In this document: piece by piece, positions 17,284 to 24,659 of the stretch
Layout of the letters: every line of letters begins with the position of its first letter
Numbering within the stretch: position 1 is the first letter of the stretch
Assembly: GCA_949127975.1 (NCBI GenBank)
Contig: CASBRB010000085.1
Span: forward strand, 1 to 34,730
Direction: 5' to 3'
DNA from: Oscillatoriales cyanobacterium PMM_0019
Lineage (GTDB): Bacteria; Cyanobacteriota; Cyanobacteriia; Cyanobacteriales; CASBRB01
DNA length: 34,730 nucleotides
Notes under the pieces: model-generated
Databases searched by the model: none
What the model was told of the DNA's origin: nothing
What the model saw: the letters and a program-made list of their open reading frames with translations, nothing else
Made by a program: the position numbers and the translations under genes

Positions 17284-17801
17284 ACAAAGACATTGTGGAT
17301 GGTTCCGGAACACTCACTAATTGACCAAAAAGACCATTTGCCTCGTCGTTAATGCCTGCGGTGAAGAAGAGTTGATTTGTTTTTCCGGCATTACCACCAT
17401 TGCCGAAAGCTAACCCCCACAGACCTTGAATTGCGATCGGATTACCGTTAGCGTCCTTCAGTTGACCTAGGTAAGCGTAGGTGTTGGGATCGAAAGCATT
17501 AATGTTGCCATCGCCAAAGTTGCCTACAAGCAAATCGTTGCTGAATTGACCGAAATTAGCAGGAGCAAGAGCTAAACCCCAAGGAGAGTTGAGAGGACCA
17601 TTTAACTAAATTGGGATCGACGTGGGCAGCAGGAGCAAATCCGCTGGCAGCAAGCTGAGCTTGATTGTCGGTAACTAGATTGATTTGTTGGTAGAATTGG
17701 GCAGCAACGGCAGGACGAGAGAGTGATGCTACAGATGCTAAAGTCAGCACACCCAGCACCGTAACTGTGCTTGGGCGGAGGAAGCTATATAGCAAAGTCA
17801 T
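17228..17801 (-). pseudogene. TIGR03118-type PEP-CTERM protein with internal deletion
   Basis: Two coding pieces on the minus strand. The first (17801 to about 17607) has a signal peptide ending AVAAQ, then YQQINLVTDNQAQLAA and a break after DPNLV. The second (about 17603 to 17228) reads GPLNSPWGLALAPANFG, DGNINAFDPNTY, GLWGLAFGNGGNAG and FFTAGINDEANGLFG, then a PEP-CTERM sorting tail (VPEPSTMSLFSLALVPAIALLRRRKKN). These are the two ends of a TIGR03118-family protein, usually 350-400 residues, so roughly half of the gene is missing and the junction shifts frame. PEP-CTERM proteins are exported and sorted by exosortase. The broken gene cannot make the full product. Confidence 0.8.
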
Positions 17802-18198
17802 ACTTTTATCTCCTTGGTAAAGTCAGAAAAAACAAATGATTTGAGCCAAATACAAGACAACCCACTACAACGGGTTGGGGAGATAAATTTGCATCAGATT
17901 ACTGATTTTTTTAAGGATTGCTTCGGAAAGTGAACAGCTCAAGGCTGGGTAGATGAGGATTAAGCTGATGCAGTAATTACAAGCACAGTTTAGCGTCAAA
18001 AACGGCAGCAACCAAATTTAGTAACAAAAATTTAACAATCCCCCTTAAAAATGAGTTGACCGGAAAATTGGGGAGTCTGAAAGGGTGCGATTGAAGACAC
18101 TATGATTCATCTATGTGGATAAATCGCACCCCCTCAGGTAAATGCAGCTATCTCTAGCAAGTGCCTGCCTTATAGGCATGGGGTGGCTTCAGGTGTTA
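17802..18198. other. Gene-free gap with two inverted repeats
   Basis: No coding sequence is supported. CAACCC/GGGTTG forms a hairpin at 17858-17877, upstream of the broken PEP-CTERM gene. A larger inverted repeat spans 18077-18137: GGGTGCGATT (18083-18092) pairs with AATCGCACCC (18122-18131), and CTGA/TCAG extends it past two mismatches, enclosing 29 bases. A further small hairpin near 18161-18176 (TGCCT/AGGCA) lies just downstream of the Rieske gene on the minus strand and could be its terminator. Confidence 0.5.
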
Positions 18199-18639
18199 TT
18201 ACCTACCTTTTATCAAGACAGAATTTCCTTCTATTCTTGCTTCATAAGTTGTTAAGGGCTTTGATGCAGGACCATTAACCACCTCGCCATTTGGATCGAA
18301 TCTAGACGCATGACAGGGACAGACAAACTTATTTTTGTCCGGAATCCAATTCACTCTGCAACTTCGGTGAGTACAGGTGGGATTAACCGCATATAAGGTA
18401 TTGGTTTCAGCCGGATTCCGAATCACCAAAACTGGCCCTACTGTCGAGTTTTCGGTGTAAAGAAAGCCTTGGTTATCTAAATCAGCAACTGGGCCGACAG
18501 ATTGAAACCCATCATCACCATCGAAACTGATAGCAGTTTCTGTGTTAGTAAGGGTTTCTGAGCTGGCAGCGATCGCCACGGGCAGACTACTAGCAACCAA
18601 ACCAACTCCAACCCAGATTAAAAAATCACGACGTTCCAT
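18199..18639 (-). CDS. Tat-exported Rieske [2Fe-2S] protein
   Basis: 146 residues starting MERRDFLIWVGVGLV, a twin-arginine signal with a hydrophobic core. The Rieske fold follows with box 1 CTHRSC (Cys89, His91, disulfide Cys94) and box 2 CPCHASRF (Cys107, Cys109, His110), so all cluster ligands and the disulfide pair are present. It is smaller than and distinct from the cytochrome b6f PetC subunit. It looks like a periplasmic or lumenal electron carrier of unknown partner. Start: an ATG six codons upstream is possible, but AAGGAG lies at the right distance from the ATG at 18639. It is the second gene after the SLH-porin, with about 20 bp between them. Confidence 0.88.
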   Translation of the reverse strand: MERRDFLIWVGVGLVASSLPVAIAASSETLTNTETAISFDGDDGFQSVGPVADLDNQGFLYTENSTVGPVLVIRNPAETNTLYAVNPTCTHRSCRVNWIPDKNKFVCPCHASRFDPNGEVVNGPASKPLTTYEARIEGNSVLIKGR

Positions 18640-18658
18640 AAACAACTCCTTAATCAAA

Positions 18659-20620
18659 CTAGAAAGTAAAACTGGTGCGTATTACGCCAATTAACAACGT
18701 GTCATTCTGACTGTTATTCTCCGGGCTGGTAATTATAATAAATCCCGGAGTAATAGCAATATAGTCATTAATTGCATAACGATAAAATGCCTCAAAATGG
18801 TAGGAAGTATCTGGTTCCGCTCCTCCAATAACTTGCGTAAAATTGGTATTATTTGAAGCGTAAGTGTTGGAAATTACCTTAGGCGGTTGACCAACCACAA
18901 TTCCTAACAAGTTGCCCTGTTTGCCTAAATTGGAAAAAGCCAATTCCACAGCCCAGTTGAAAATTTCAGCCTTATCTCCCGATGCTTCCAGGTACTGAGC
19001 CAAGCTATAACCAGCCCAACCTGCCAGCGTAACTTTAGGGTTAAATCGATAGGCAAGTTCTACTCCATAGGAGTTAACGATCGCCCTCGATTGAGTGAGA
19101 CTTGGGAAGGGATTGGTAGCCAGTTTACTTCCTGTTTCACGGTCAAATGTACTATTGTCATCTCCTGATAAGTCAGAACTATAGGAGTTAGCGTAAGTTA
19201 AGCCCAAGGTGAGGGGATCGATCGGATTGAGCGTGAGATGCGCCATAGCAACATAAGCATCATTGAATAGCCCAAATTGCGGATTATTCGATGCTCCCGC
19301 ACCAGCATAAACTAGGGTCAATTTTGCGTCCGAGTTAAAGGTATAGGTGAAGGCTGCACCCCGGACATTCTCGCCCCCAAGCCGAAATATAGGGTTGAAG
19401 CGCCCAAACTTGGAAATAGCGCCATTATCATCATCTAGCAGCGGTGATACTTCCGCTACAATGCCTTCAAGTATCTCGTAAAGTTCCTGCTGGGGCGTAA
19501 TAATAACCTGGATTTTCTTTCCAATGGGGAAGCTATAATTGAGAACGCCGAGGGCAAACTGATTGTCATTATCTCCATCAAAAGCCAAACGACCATAGTT
19601 AGTGCCGGTAGCGTGCTTCAACTCAGGGGTATTTTGAGCTTGTAAACGAATAAACAACTGATCTTTCCCCGTAAAACTGGTATCAAATTCCAGTCGTACC
19701 CGATCGCTGAAGATGATATTGTTGTCTCTAGGCTTACCAAAGTTTTCGCCATCGTCAATCCCGTAAATTGCGTTAGCTTGCCTTGTCGCGAGCGGCGTAC
19801 CATCATCGTTAAAGAGCAGGTTGCCTTTAGAGTCCCGATATTGGGTGTTGGGGTTGTTAGTCCGATCAAAAGAAGGGATAAAGTTTCGACTCACGGCTTG
19901 TTTACCACCGTTGACTCCAGCGGCAGCAAAGATGATTTGTGCATGGAATGTGGTGGTGGTAGAAAACTGTTGAGCTTCAATTTTAGCAGTGCGAGCTTCC
20001 AGGGCATTTACGCGCGATCGTAAAGTCGCTAATTCCGGAGCAAATTCTTGTTGCAACTTTTGTAGAGTCGCCAAGTCTTCCTTCCTTACTGAATTAGCTG
20101 TTCCCGCTGTAGCCAGTTGATTGACGCGGTTTAGGGCAGCATTCAATCCGGCGGCAAATTCATATCTAGTCAAGGTACGGTTGCCACGGAACTTACCGTC
20201 TGGATATCCGCTAATAATACCATAGCGCTCTACGAGAGATTGCAGTGCCTGAAAAGCCCAATCAGTGGGTTGCACATCAGACAACCGGGAAACTGAGGTG
20301 ACTTGTGTCATGGGATTGTTGCTGTCGCTGTCAGAGTTGTCTGAGCTGATTGGTTCTAAAGCACTAGGAGTCTCATTAACTGAGGCCACTGGTGACACTG
20401 GCATTACCTCAGGATTACTGAGGCTCACGCCAGTAAGTTTGGCACGTTCGGATATATATAAGTTCGCCAATGGTTTCAACTGCCTTGCGGTTGGCATTGT
20501 CGCTGTCGCTTCACGGGTTGCGGGTGTTTCCTGTGTGTTCGCGGCAGTAATCACCAGCATCGCCCCAAAAATAGCTTGGCTGACTAGCTTTAAACTCCAC
20601 AAAATTTTATTCATTGACAT
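18659..20620 (-). CDS. SLH-domain outer-membrane porin (OprB family)
   Basis: 653 residues. A signal peptide lies at about residues 5-30 and a low-complexity Ser/Asp/Pro linker at about 60-110. One SLH domain follows at 113-165 (LSDVQPTDWAFQALQSLVERYG...GYPDGKFRGNRTLTRYEFAAGL), then a coiled coil at 182-217 and a beta-barrel of about 430 residues ending in Phe, the usual outer-membrane signature. This is the standard cyanobacterial porin layout (SomA/SomB, iron uptake porin): the SLH domain holds the barrel to the peptidoglycan-linked polymer and the barrel passes small solutes or ions. A strong promoter lies upstream, and the Rieske gene follows directly. Confidence 0.92.
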   Translation of the reverse strand: MSMNKILWSLKLVSQAIFGAMLVITAANTQETPATREATATMPTARQLKPLANLYISERAKLTGVSLSNPEVMPVSPVASVNETPSALEPISSDNSDSDSNNPMTQVTSVSRLSDVQPTDWAFQALQSLVERYGIISGYPDGKFRGNRTLTRYEFAAGLNAALNRVNQLATAGTANSVRKEDLATLQKLQQEFAPELATLRSRVNALEARTAKIEAQQFSTTTTFHAQIIFAAAGVNGGKQAVSRNFIPSFDRTNNPNTQYRDSKGNLLFNDDGTPLATRQANAIYGIDDGENFGKPRDNNIIFSDRVRLEFDTSFTGKDQLFIRLQAQNTPELKHATGTNYGRLAFDGDNDNQFALGVLNYSFPIGKKIQVIITPQQELYEILEGIVAEVSPLLDDDNGAISKFGRFNPIFRLGGENVRGAAFTYTFNSDAKLTLVYAGAGASNNPQFGLFNDAYVAMAHLTLNPIDPLTLGLTYANSYSSDLSGDDNSTFDRETGSKLATNPFPSLTQSRAIVNSYGVELAYRFNPKVTLAGWAGYSLAQYLEASGDKAEIFNWAVELAFSNLGKQGNLLGIVVGQPPKVISNTYASNNTNFTQVIGGAEPDTSYHFEAFYRYAINDYIAITPGFIIITSPENNSQNDTLLIGVIRTSFTF

Positions 20621-20678
20621 TTACTGCTGCTGACTGGCTTCCCATGTCGTGAAAGAGGCATGAGGATGAACGGATTTT

Positions 20679-20707
20679 ATTATCATGCTATTGAGAAATA
20701 CTGTCAA
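20679..20707 (-). promoter_or_regulatory. Sigma70-type promoter of the porin-Rieske operon
   Basis: Read on the minus strand: -35 TTGACA (20707-20702), a spacer of exactly 17 bases and -10 GATAAT (20684-20679). This is a near-consensus promoter. Transcription would begin near 20672, giving a leader of about 50 bases before the porin ATG at 20620. Confidence 0.65.
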
Positions 20708-20766
20708 CTATATTGCAAAATATTCCTAAGTATGCATCTCTGGGATATAGCCGAATGGCACGCTTG

Positions 20767-21030
20767 TTAAGCACTGGGGAAGGGGAAGATGTGCAGCAGG
20801 GGGTAATCAGGTGTTTTTAACCTGTAGGGGCGGCGAGAGCGGAAATTGAGGAAATTGGTATTAGTGCCATCAATTTCAACGAAATTAGTCGCACTACCCA
20901 AAATGTTTAGCCGTTTTGTTTCATATTGCAACCGCCCGATTCCCAACTGGTTATTTTTCGGAGAAAGCACCTCAATAATGGTCACGACTTCCTCAGTTTC
21001 CACAGCCCTAATTTCTAAGTAGGTGGGCAT
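20767..21030 (-). pseudogene. DUF4058 fragment
   Basis: 87 residues. The first 35 (MPTYLEIRAVETEEVVTIIEVLSPKNNQ) match the middle of DUF4058 proteins, which normally run about 250 residues with an N-terminal SPFPGMDPYLE-type start. That N-terminus is missing and no ribosome site precedes the ATG. The C-terminal half drifts into sequence not typical of the family. It is best read as the remains of a DUF4058 gene, a family abundant and often dispersed in cyanobacterial genomes and of unknown function. Confidence 0.6.
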
Positions 21031-21091
21031 AAATAAACGTGGGGTACTAGATGCTGGTATGGTAGAAATGGCAACCTATTGTTTATCGAAA

Positions 21092-21199
21092 CTGGAAATA
21101 GTCTGGGATAAATACAATGGAGAATATGACGAAAAAAGAATCTGCCTTAAAGAAGAAGTTGGAGTCTTGGAGCGTGCGGCAAAATATCAAAGTTAAGTA
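21092..21199 (+). pseudogene. Uma2 (DUF820) remnant
   Basis: 21092-21135 is nearly identical to 24074-24117 inside the intact Uma2 gene, covering the catalytic-core region around KYNGEYDEK. It breaks down after GAAAA, continuing only loosely similar (GVL...) to a stop near 21197. No start, N-terminus or coiled-coil end is present, so this is a non-functional fragment. Nothing else coding is seen between the DUF4058 fragment and the reductase gene. Confidence 0.6.
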
Positions 21200-21311
21200 T
21201 ACGCGATCGCCCGAACCAACCCTCGAACTAATTTTTTAGGCTTGAGCTTCAATTGTTGTTGCATTCCTAACTAGGGGCGAATTCTGACTATTTCTTCACG
21301 GGAGACACTTC

Positions 21312-22376
21312 ATGGACATCACTAGACGAAATTTCCTTTTGAAGACAGCTTCAGTTTCAGGTTTGGCCGCAGTGTTGGCAGCCAATGAAGGTTTGTGGAA
21401 ACCACTATTAGCTGCAAGTCCTGAAACCGAAGCTTCATCTAACCAGGCAGCAAGTCAAAATACAACCAGAAACGGTGATATGCTCTACCGGAATCTGGGT
21501 AGCACAAAAGAACAAGTCTCCGTACTTGGCGTGGGTGGGCACCACATCGGACGACAGAAAGACGAACAGGAAAGCATTAAGATTATCCATAGCGCCATTG
21601 ATCGCGGCATCAATTTTATGGACAATAGCTGGGATTATCACAACGGTGGCAGCGAGATTCGCATGGGTAAGGCGCTCCAAGACGGTTACCGCCAAAAGGT
21701 TTTCCTAATGACCAAAATAGATGGTCGCACCAAAGAGTCTGCCGCCCAGCAGATCGATGAGTCGCTCAAACGCCTGCAAACGGACCATGTCGATTTGATG
21801 CAATTTCATGAAGTCATTCGCATGGAAGACCCCGATCGCATCTTCGCCCCAGGTGGCGCAATGGAGGCGATGCAGGAGGCGCAAAAGGCGGGCAAAGTAC
21901 GCTATATCGGCTTTACGGGACATAAAGACCCCTTGGTGCATCTGAGAATGCTGCAAGTCGCTGCTGAAAACAAATTCCGTTTTGACACGGTGCAGATGCC
22001 GCTTAACGTCATGGACGCCCATTTTCGGAGTTTCGGAAACCAAGTTTTGCCCACCCTCGTAAAGGAGCAAATCGGCGTACTGGGCATGAAATCTATGGGA
22101 GATCAAATTATTTTAAAGAGCAATACTGTAACACCGATTGAATGCCTCCACTATGCGATGAACCTGCCAACTTCAACAGTGATTACAGGCATTGACAGCA
22201 TGAAAATTCTAGACCAGGCAATAAATGCGGTGCGCACCTTTAAGCCGATGAGTGAAGAACAAGTCTCGGACTTGCTTGCTAGAACTGCAACTGCTGCTGC
22301 AAAAGGTCAGTACGAACTATTCAAGACTAGCAACCGTTTTGACAGTACGGCTAAGAATCCGAAATGGTTAGGTTGA
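21312..22376 (+). CDS. Tat-exported aldo/keto reductase
   Basis: 354 residues. The N-terminus (DITRRNFLLKTASVSGLAAVLAA) is a twin-arginine signal, so folded export to the periplasm or lumen is predicted. The rest is an aldo/keto reductase TIM barrel with the catalytic tetrad visible: Asp104 and Tyr109 in MDNSWDYHNGGSE, Lys135 in MTKIDGR and His166 in MQFHEV. Such enzymes reduce carbonyls with NAD(P)H. An exported member would need its cofactor bound before export, as for other Tat substrates. GGGAGA 8 bases before the ATG supports the start. It is a single gene, flanked upstream by Uma2 debris and downstream by a very stable hairpin. Confidence 0.9.
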   Translation: MDITRRNFLLKTASVSGLAAVLAANEGLWKPLLAASPETEASSNQAASQNTTRNGDMLYRNLGSTKEQVSVLGVGGHHIGRQKDEQESIKIIHSAIDRGINFMDNSWDYHNGGSEIRMGKALQDGYRQKVFLMTKIDGRTKESAAQQIDESLKRLQTDHVDLMQFHEVIRMEDPDRIFAPGGAMEAMQEAQKAGKVRYIGFTGHKDPLVHLRMLQVAAENKFRFDTVQMPLNVMDAHFRSFGNQVLPTLVKEQIGVLGMKSMGDQIILKSNTVTPIECLHYAMNLPTSTVITGIDSMKILDQAINAVRTFKPMSEEQVSDLLARTATAAAKGQYELFKTSNRFDSTAKNPKWLG

Positions 22377-22516
22377 CTGTATCGAAACCAATCCCATACT
22401 TGGACTTGTTGCTCTGAGTTTTAAAGGATCTGCACCCTATCCACTGGCTGGTAAAGATGCTCAAACCTTCGCTCACTGTTTACTAACGAACCGCTATCGC
22501 CTTCTTTTGAAGACCA

Positions 22517-22555
22517 GCATCCCCAACTCCAACCCAAGGTTGGAGTTGGGGGTGC
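22517..22555. repeat. 18-bp perfect stem with 3-base loop
   Basis: CCCCAACTCCAACC (22521-22534), loop CAA, GGTTGGAGTTGGGG (22538-22551), extended by GCA/TGC with one G-U pair. There is no T-run, so it is not a canonical terminator, though it lies 140 bp after the reductase gene. The entry sequence GACCAGCAT resembles the GGTCAGCA and GGACAGCA that open the omega-RNA scaffolds elsewhere in the window, so it may be a third trace of an IS200/IS605-type end. Confidence 0.6.
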
Positions 22556-22650
22556 GGAATGTCAGTAGATCGAAAACTTTTGGCCTACGTCGTTGCTACC
22601 AACCTATATAACATTTCCAGCCAAATAGCCACTATCAAAAGATATATTTA

Positions 22651-22679
22651 TTGACGACACCTGGGTTCGGCTGTATTAT
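22651..22679 (+). promoter_or_regulatory. Candidate promoter upstream of the pilin pseudogene
   Basis: TTGACG (22651-22656), 17-base spacer, TATTAT (22674-22679). The match to sigma70 consensus is good, but it lies about 230 bases upstream of the pilin start, so assignment to that gene is tentative. Confidence 0.4.
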
Positions 22680-22908
22680 TAGCAAAACTAATCAATCATC
22701 TTATGACTTGGGTTGAAAAGTCGATGACAAGTCGAACAGTACTCAAAGAAGTCAATGCTGAACTCAAATAGTCGTCGGATTTAATTAGAATTAAGCTGTT
22801 CACCATTTAAGTCGCGGAGGAGTCCTAAGCTAGTCAAGGGTTTCAGCCTCTGAAAACGCAGTTTAAATGCTAAACAGCTTATAAGCAATATTAAAGGAGA
22901 TACGACAA

Positions 22909-23517
22909 ATGAGTAAACATTCTTTGGACGACTACCCTGCACTTGGTTCATCAAATTTCTCATTCAAGACTGAGCTAAAATTTAAATTCCTGCAATACCT
23001 GAACCAGCAAAAGCAAAATCAAGGTTTCACAAAGTCTGAACTGCTAAATGCGCTAGGGGTTATAATTGTCGTCGGAATATTGGCAGTTATAGCTTTGCCA
23101 ATTTTTCTGGGCTAAGACGGCTGTGGGTGTGAACAATACCCTGAAGCTGAAGTTTATGTAGCCTCTATGAACAAAGGACAGGAATATTATTTTACCAAAA
23201 AAGGCACATTCGGTACTGACATCTCATCCTTGGGTATCGGGATTAAGACCCAAACGGTTAACTATGTTTACCACACAACTGTAATTGGTTCGGGAACAAA
23301 CCAAAATGCATTTAGCTATGCCATATTAAACGACTCTAAGTTAGATCTAAAGAGCTATTCTGGCTTAGTATCTCTGACTCAAGCAGGCGCTACAAGTAAG
23401 ATTGTGTCTATTTTGTGTGAAACCAAACAAGCAGGTGTTCCTGCTATTAAACCTATTAGTAGCAAGCAGTGCGCCCCTGGATCGATCGAGATTGGTAGAA
23501 CTTCATCGCCACCCTAG
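22909..23517 (+). pseudogene. Type IV pilin-like G/H protein with in-frame stop
   Basis: The reading frame encodes a cyanobacterial type IV pilin-like protein. A short leader is followed by KTELKFKFLQYL, the prepilin cleavage region QGFTKSELL (Gly before Phe+1, Glu+5 kept) and a hydrophobic helix GVIIVVGILAVIALPIFLG. A TAA at 23113-23115 then interrupts the same frame. After it the frame continues as pilin head: VYVASMNKGQEYYFTKKGTF, SSLGIGIKTQTVNYVY and a Cys-bounded tail. The 15 codons after the stop (DGCGCEQYPEAE) differ from the expected NQANKAKQSEAK, so there are small changes as well as the stop. Ribosome site AAAGGAG is strong. The last codons and stop lie at a junction with copied Uma2 sequence. 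Confidence 0.75.
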
Positions 23518-23617
23518 CTGAATCCCAATTAGAACAAGAAAGGCAACGATCTCAAAGACTAGCTGAGCTAATCAGAGAAAGAGGGATTAACCTCTTATAT
23601 TTGCATATCTAATCCAT
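23508..23617 (+). repeat. Copied 3' end of a Uma2 gene
   Basis: This 110-bp segment aligns without gaps to 24440-24549, the last codons and stop region of the intact Uma2 gene, differing at about 11 positions. It begins exactly at the end of the pilin frame: the pilin's final Pro codon and TAG stop come from this segment. It is the trace of a lost Uma2 gene fused to the pilin by recombination. 23618-23758 shows nothing further. Confidence 0.8.
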
Positions 23618-23758
23618 TCCTATCCCTCACACCTCAATTATTATAGGTTGGATTGAGGTAAGTAGGCTAGCCTTTCGCGTCACGGAAATTCCCTCGGTGA
23701 CTGGAAGGAAGCAGTGCTAGGGAACTATACTATAGATAACTCTCGAAAGTGAGCAATC

Positions 23759-24544
23759 ATGCTAGACTACAACTCATCAACCTATTTGCCGACGGCGAGA
23801 GAATTACCCGACTCAGACGAAACTCCCGTGGATAACGAGCTGCAAAACCTAATCCCCAACCTCTTACTATTCATCCTAGCCTTATTCTGGTCAGAACGAA
23901 TGGACTGGTTTTTTGGGGTAGATATGGGGATATACTATATACCAGAACAAGAGCATCCCACACCAATTGTGCCAGATGGGTTTCTCAGCTTATCGGTAGA
24001 GCAGCGCAAGGGAGAACATGGGCGTTTAAGTTACGTGCTCTGGGAAGAAAATTATGTAGTACCCAGCCTAGCCCTGGAAGTAGTCTCGTCTAAATACAAT
24101 GGAGAATATGACGAAAAGCTAGAAAAATACGAAGGATTAGGAGTTTTGTATTACGTAATCTACAACCCAGAATATTGGCGTAGACATAAACATCAACCTT
24201 TGGAAGTATATAAATTACTCGCAGGGAAATATGCGCGACAAACCGGGGAGCCAGTCTGGATGCCAGAAATCGGGTTAGGAATTGGACGACAAGAGGGGAG
24301 ATTTGCCAATTGGCAGAGAGAGTGGCTGTACTGGTATGACGGTGAGGGGAATAAATTAGCAGCACCAGAGGAGTTAATCGAGCAGGAGCGGCAACGAGCC
24401 ACCCTAGCTGAATCCCAATTAGAGCAAGAACAGCTTAGAGCCACCCTAGCGGAATCCCAATTAGAACAAGAAAGGCAACGATCGCGCATACTAGCTGAGC
24501 TACTCAGAGAAAGAGGGATTAACCTATCAGATCTGGATATCTAA
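23759..24544 (+). CDS. Uma2 (DUF820) family protein with coiled-coil tail
   Basis: 261 residues. Residues about 15-190 form the Uma2 PD-(D/E)xK nuclease-like domain, with IVPDGFLSL, then LALEVVSSKYNGEYDEKLEKYEGLGV carrying the acidic and lysine core, and YYVIYNPEYW. The C-terminus (about 203-261) is a charged coiled coil built on a 14-residue repeat (RATLAESQLEQE), ending RERGINLSDLDI, common in cyanobacterial Uma2 proteins. The family is very abundant in cyanobacteria; nuclease activity is assumed from fold and its biological role is not established. It is the intact relative of the fragments at 21092 and 23508. Confidence 0.88.
   Translation: MLDYNSSTYLPTARELPDSDETPVDNELQNLIPNLLLFILALFWSERMDWFFGVDMGIYYIPEQEHPTPIVPDGFLSLSVEQRKGEHGRLSYVLWEENYVVPSLALEVVSSKYNGEYDEKLEKYEGLGVLYYVIYNPEYWRRHKHQPLEVYKLLAGKYARQTGEPVWMPEIGLGIGRQEGRFANWQREWLYWYDGEGNKLAAPEELIEQERQRATLAESQLEQEQLRATLAESQLEQERQRSRILAELLRERGINLSDLDI
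24392..24475 (+). repeat. 42-bp tandem repeat inside Uma2 coiled coil
   Basis: Two adjacent 42-bp units (14 codons, RATLAESQLEQE-type) plus a partial third encode the coiled coil. Units differ at few positions, so copy number could change by slippage. Because it is a multiple of three the frame would be kept. Confidence 0.65.
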
Positions 24545-24624
24545 TCCATTTGCTCTAAGGCGTGCTTCCCAAGCATCAAAATCAATCTGTCCGTTCGCAT
24601 CTCTAGGAGGTTCAATGGGACGTT

Positions 24625-24645
24625 CTGGACGAGGGGGGCGTCCAG
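24625..24645. terminator. Possible bidirectional terminator hairpin
   Basis: CTGGACG/CGTCCAG stem with a 7-base purine-rich loop, between the convergent Uma2 and permease genes, 15 bases after the permease stop. No T-run is present on either strand, so termination is inferred from position only. Confidence 0.35.
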
Positions 24646-24659
24646 GCGGTTCCTGTCCC

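Larger units (their letters stand above)
22377..22908. other. Gene-free gap with large hairpin and promoter candidate
   Basis: No gene is supported over these 532 bases. It contains an 18-bp hairpin (22517-22555) and a promoter-like pair (22651-22679). A 22-codon open frame starts at 22703 but has no ribosome site and no recognisable family. Confidence 0.5.

Noticed and set aside
22703-22771. 22-codon frame between the promoter candidate and the pilin gene, as a leader peptide
   Set aside because: No ribosome site and no attenuator structure between it and the pilin start.
24545-24659. Open minus-strand frame reading like GRPPRPERPIEPPRDANG after the permease stop
   Set aside because: No start codon in frame and less than 45 codons; probably a chance reading or an old remnant.
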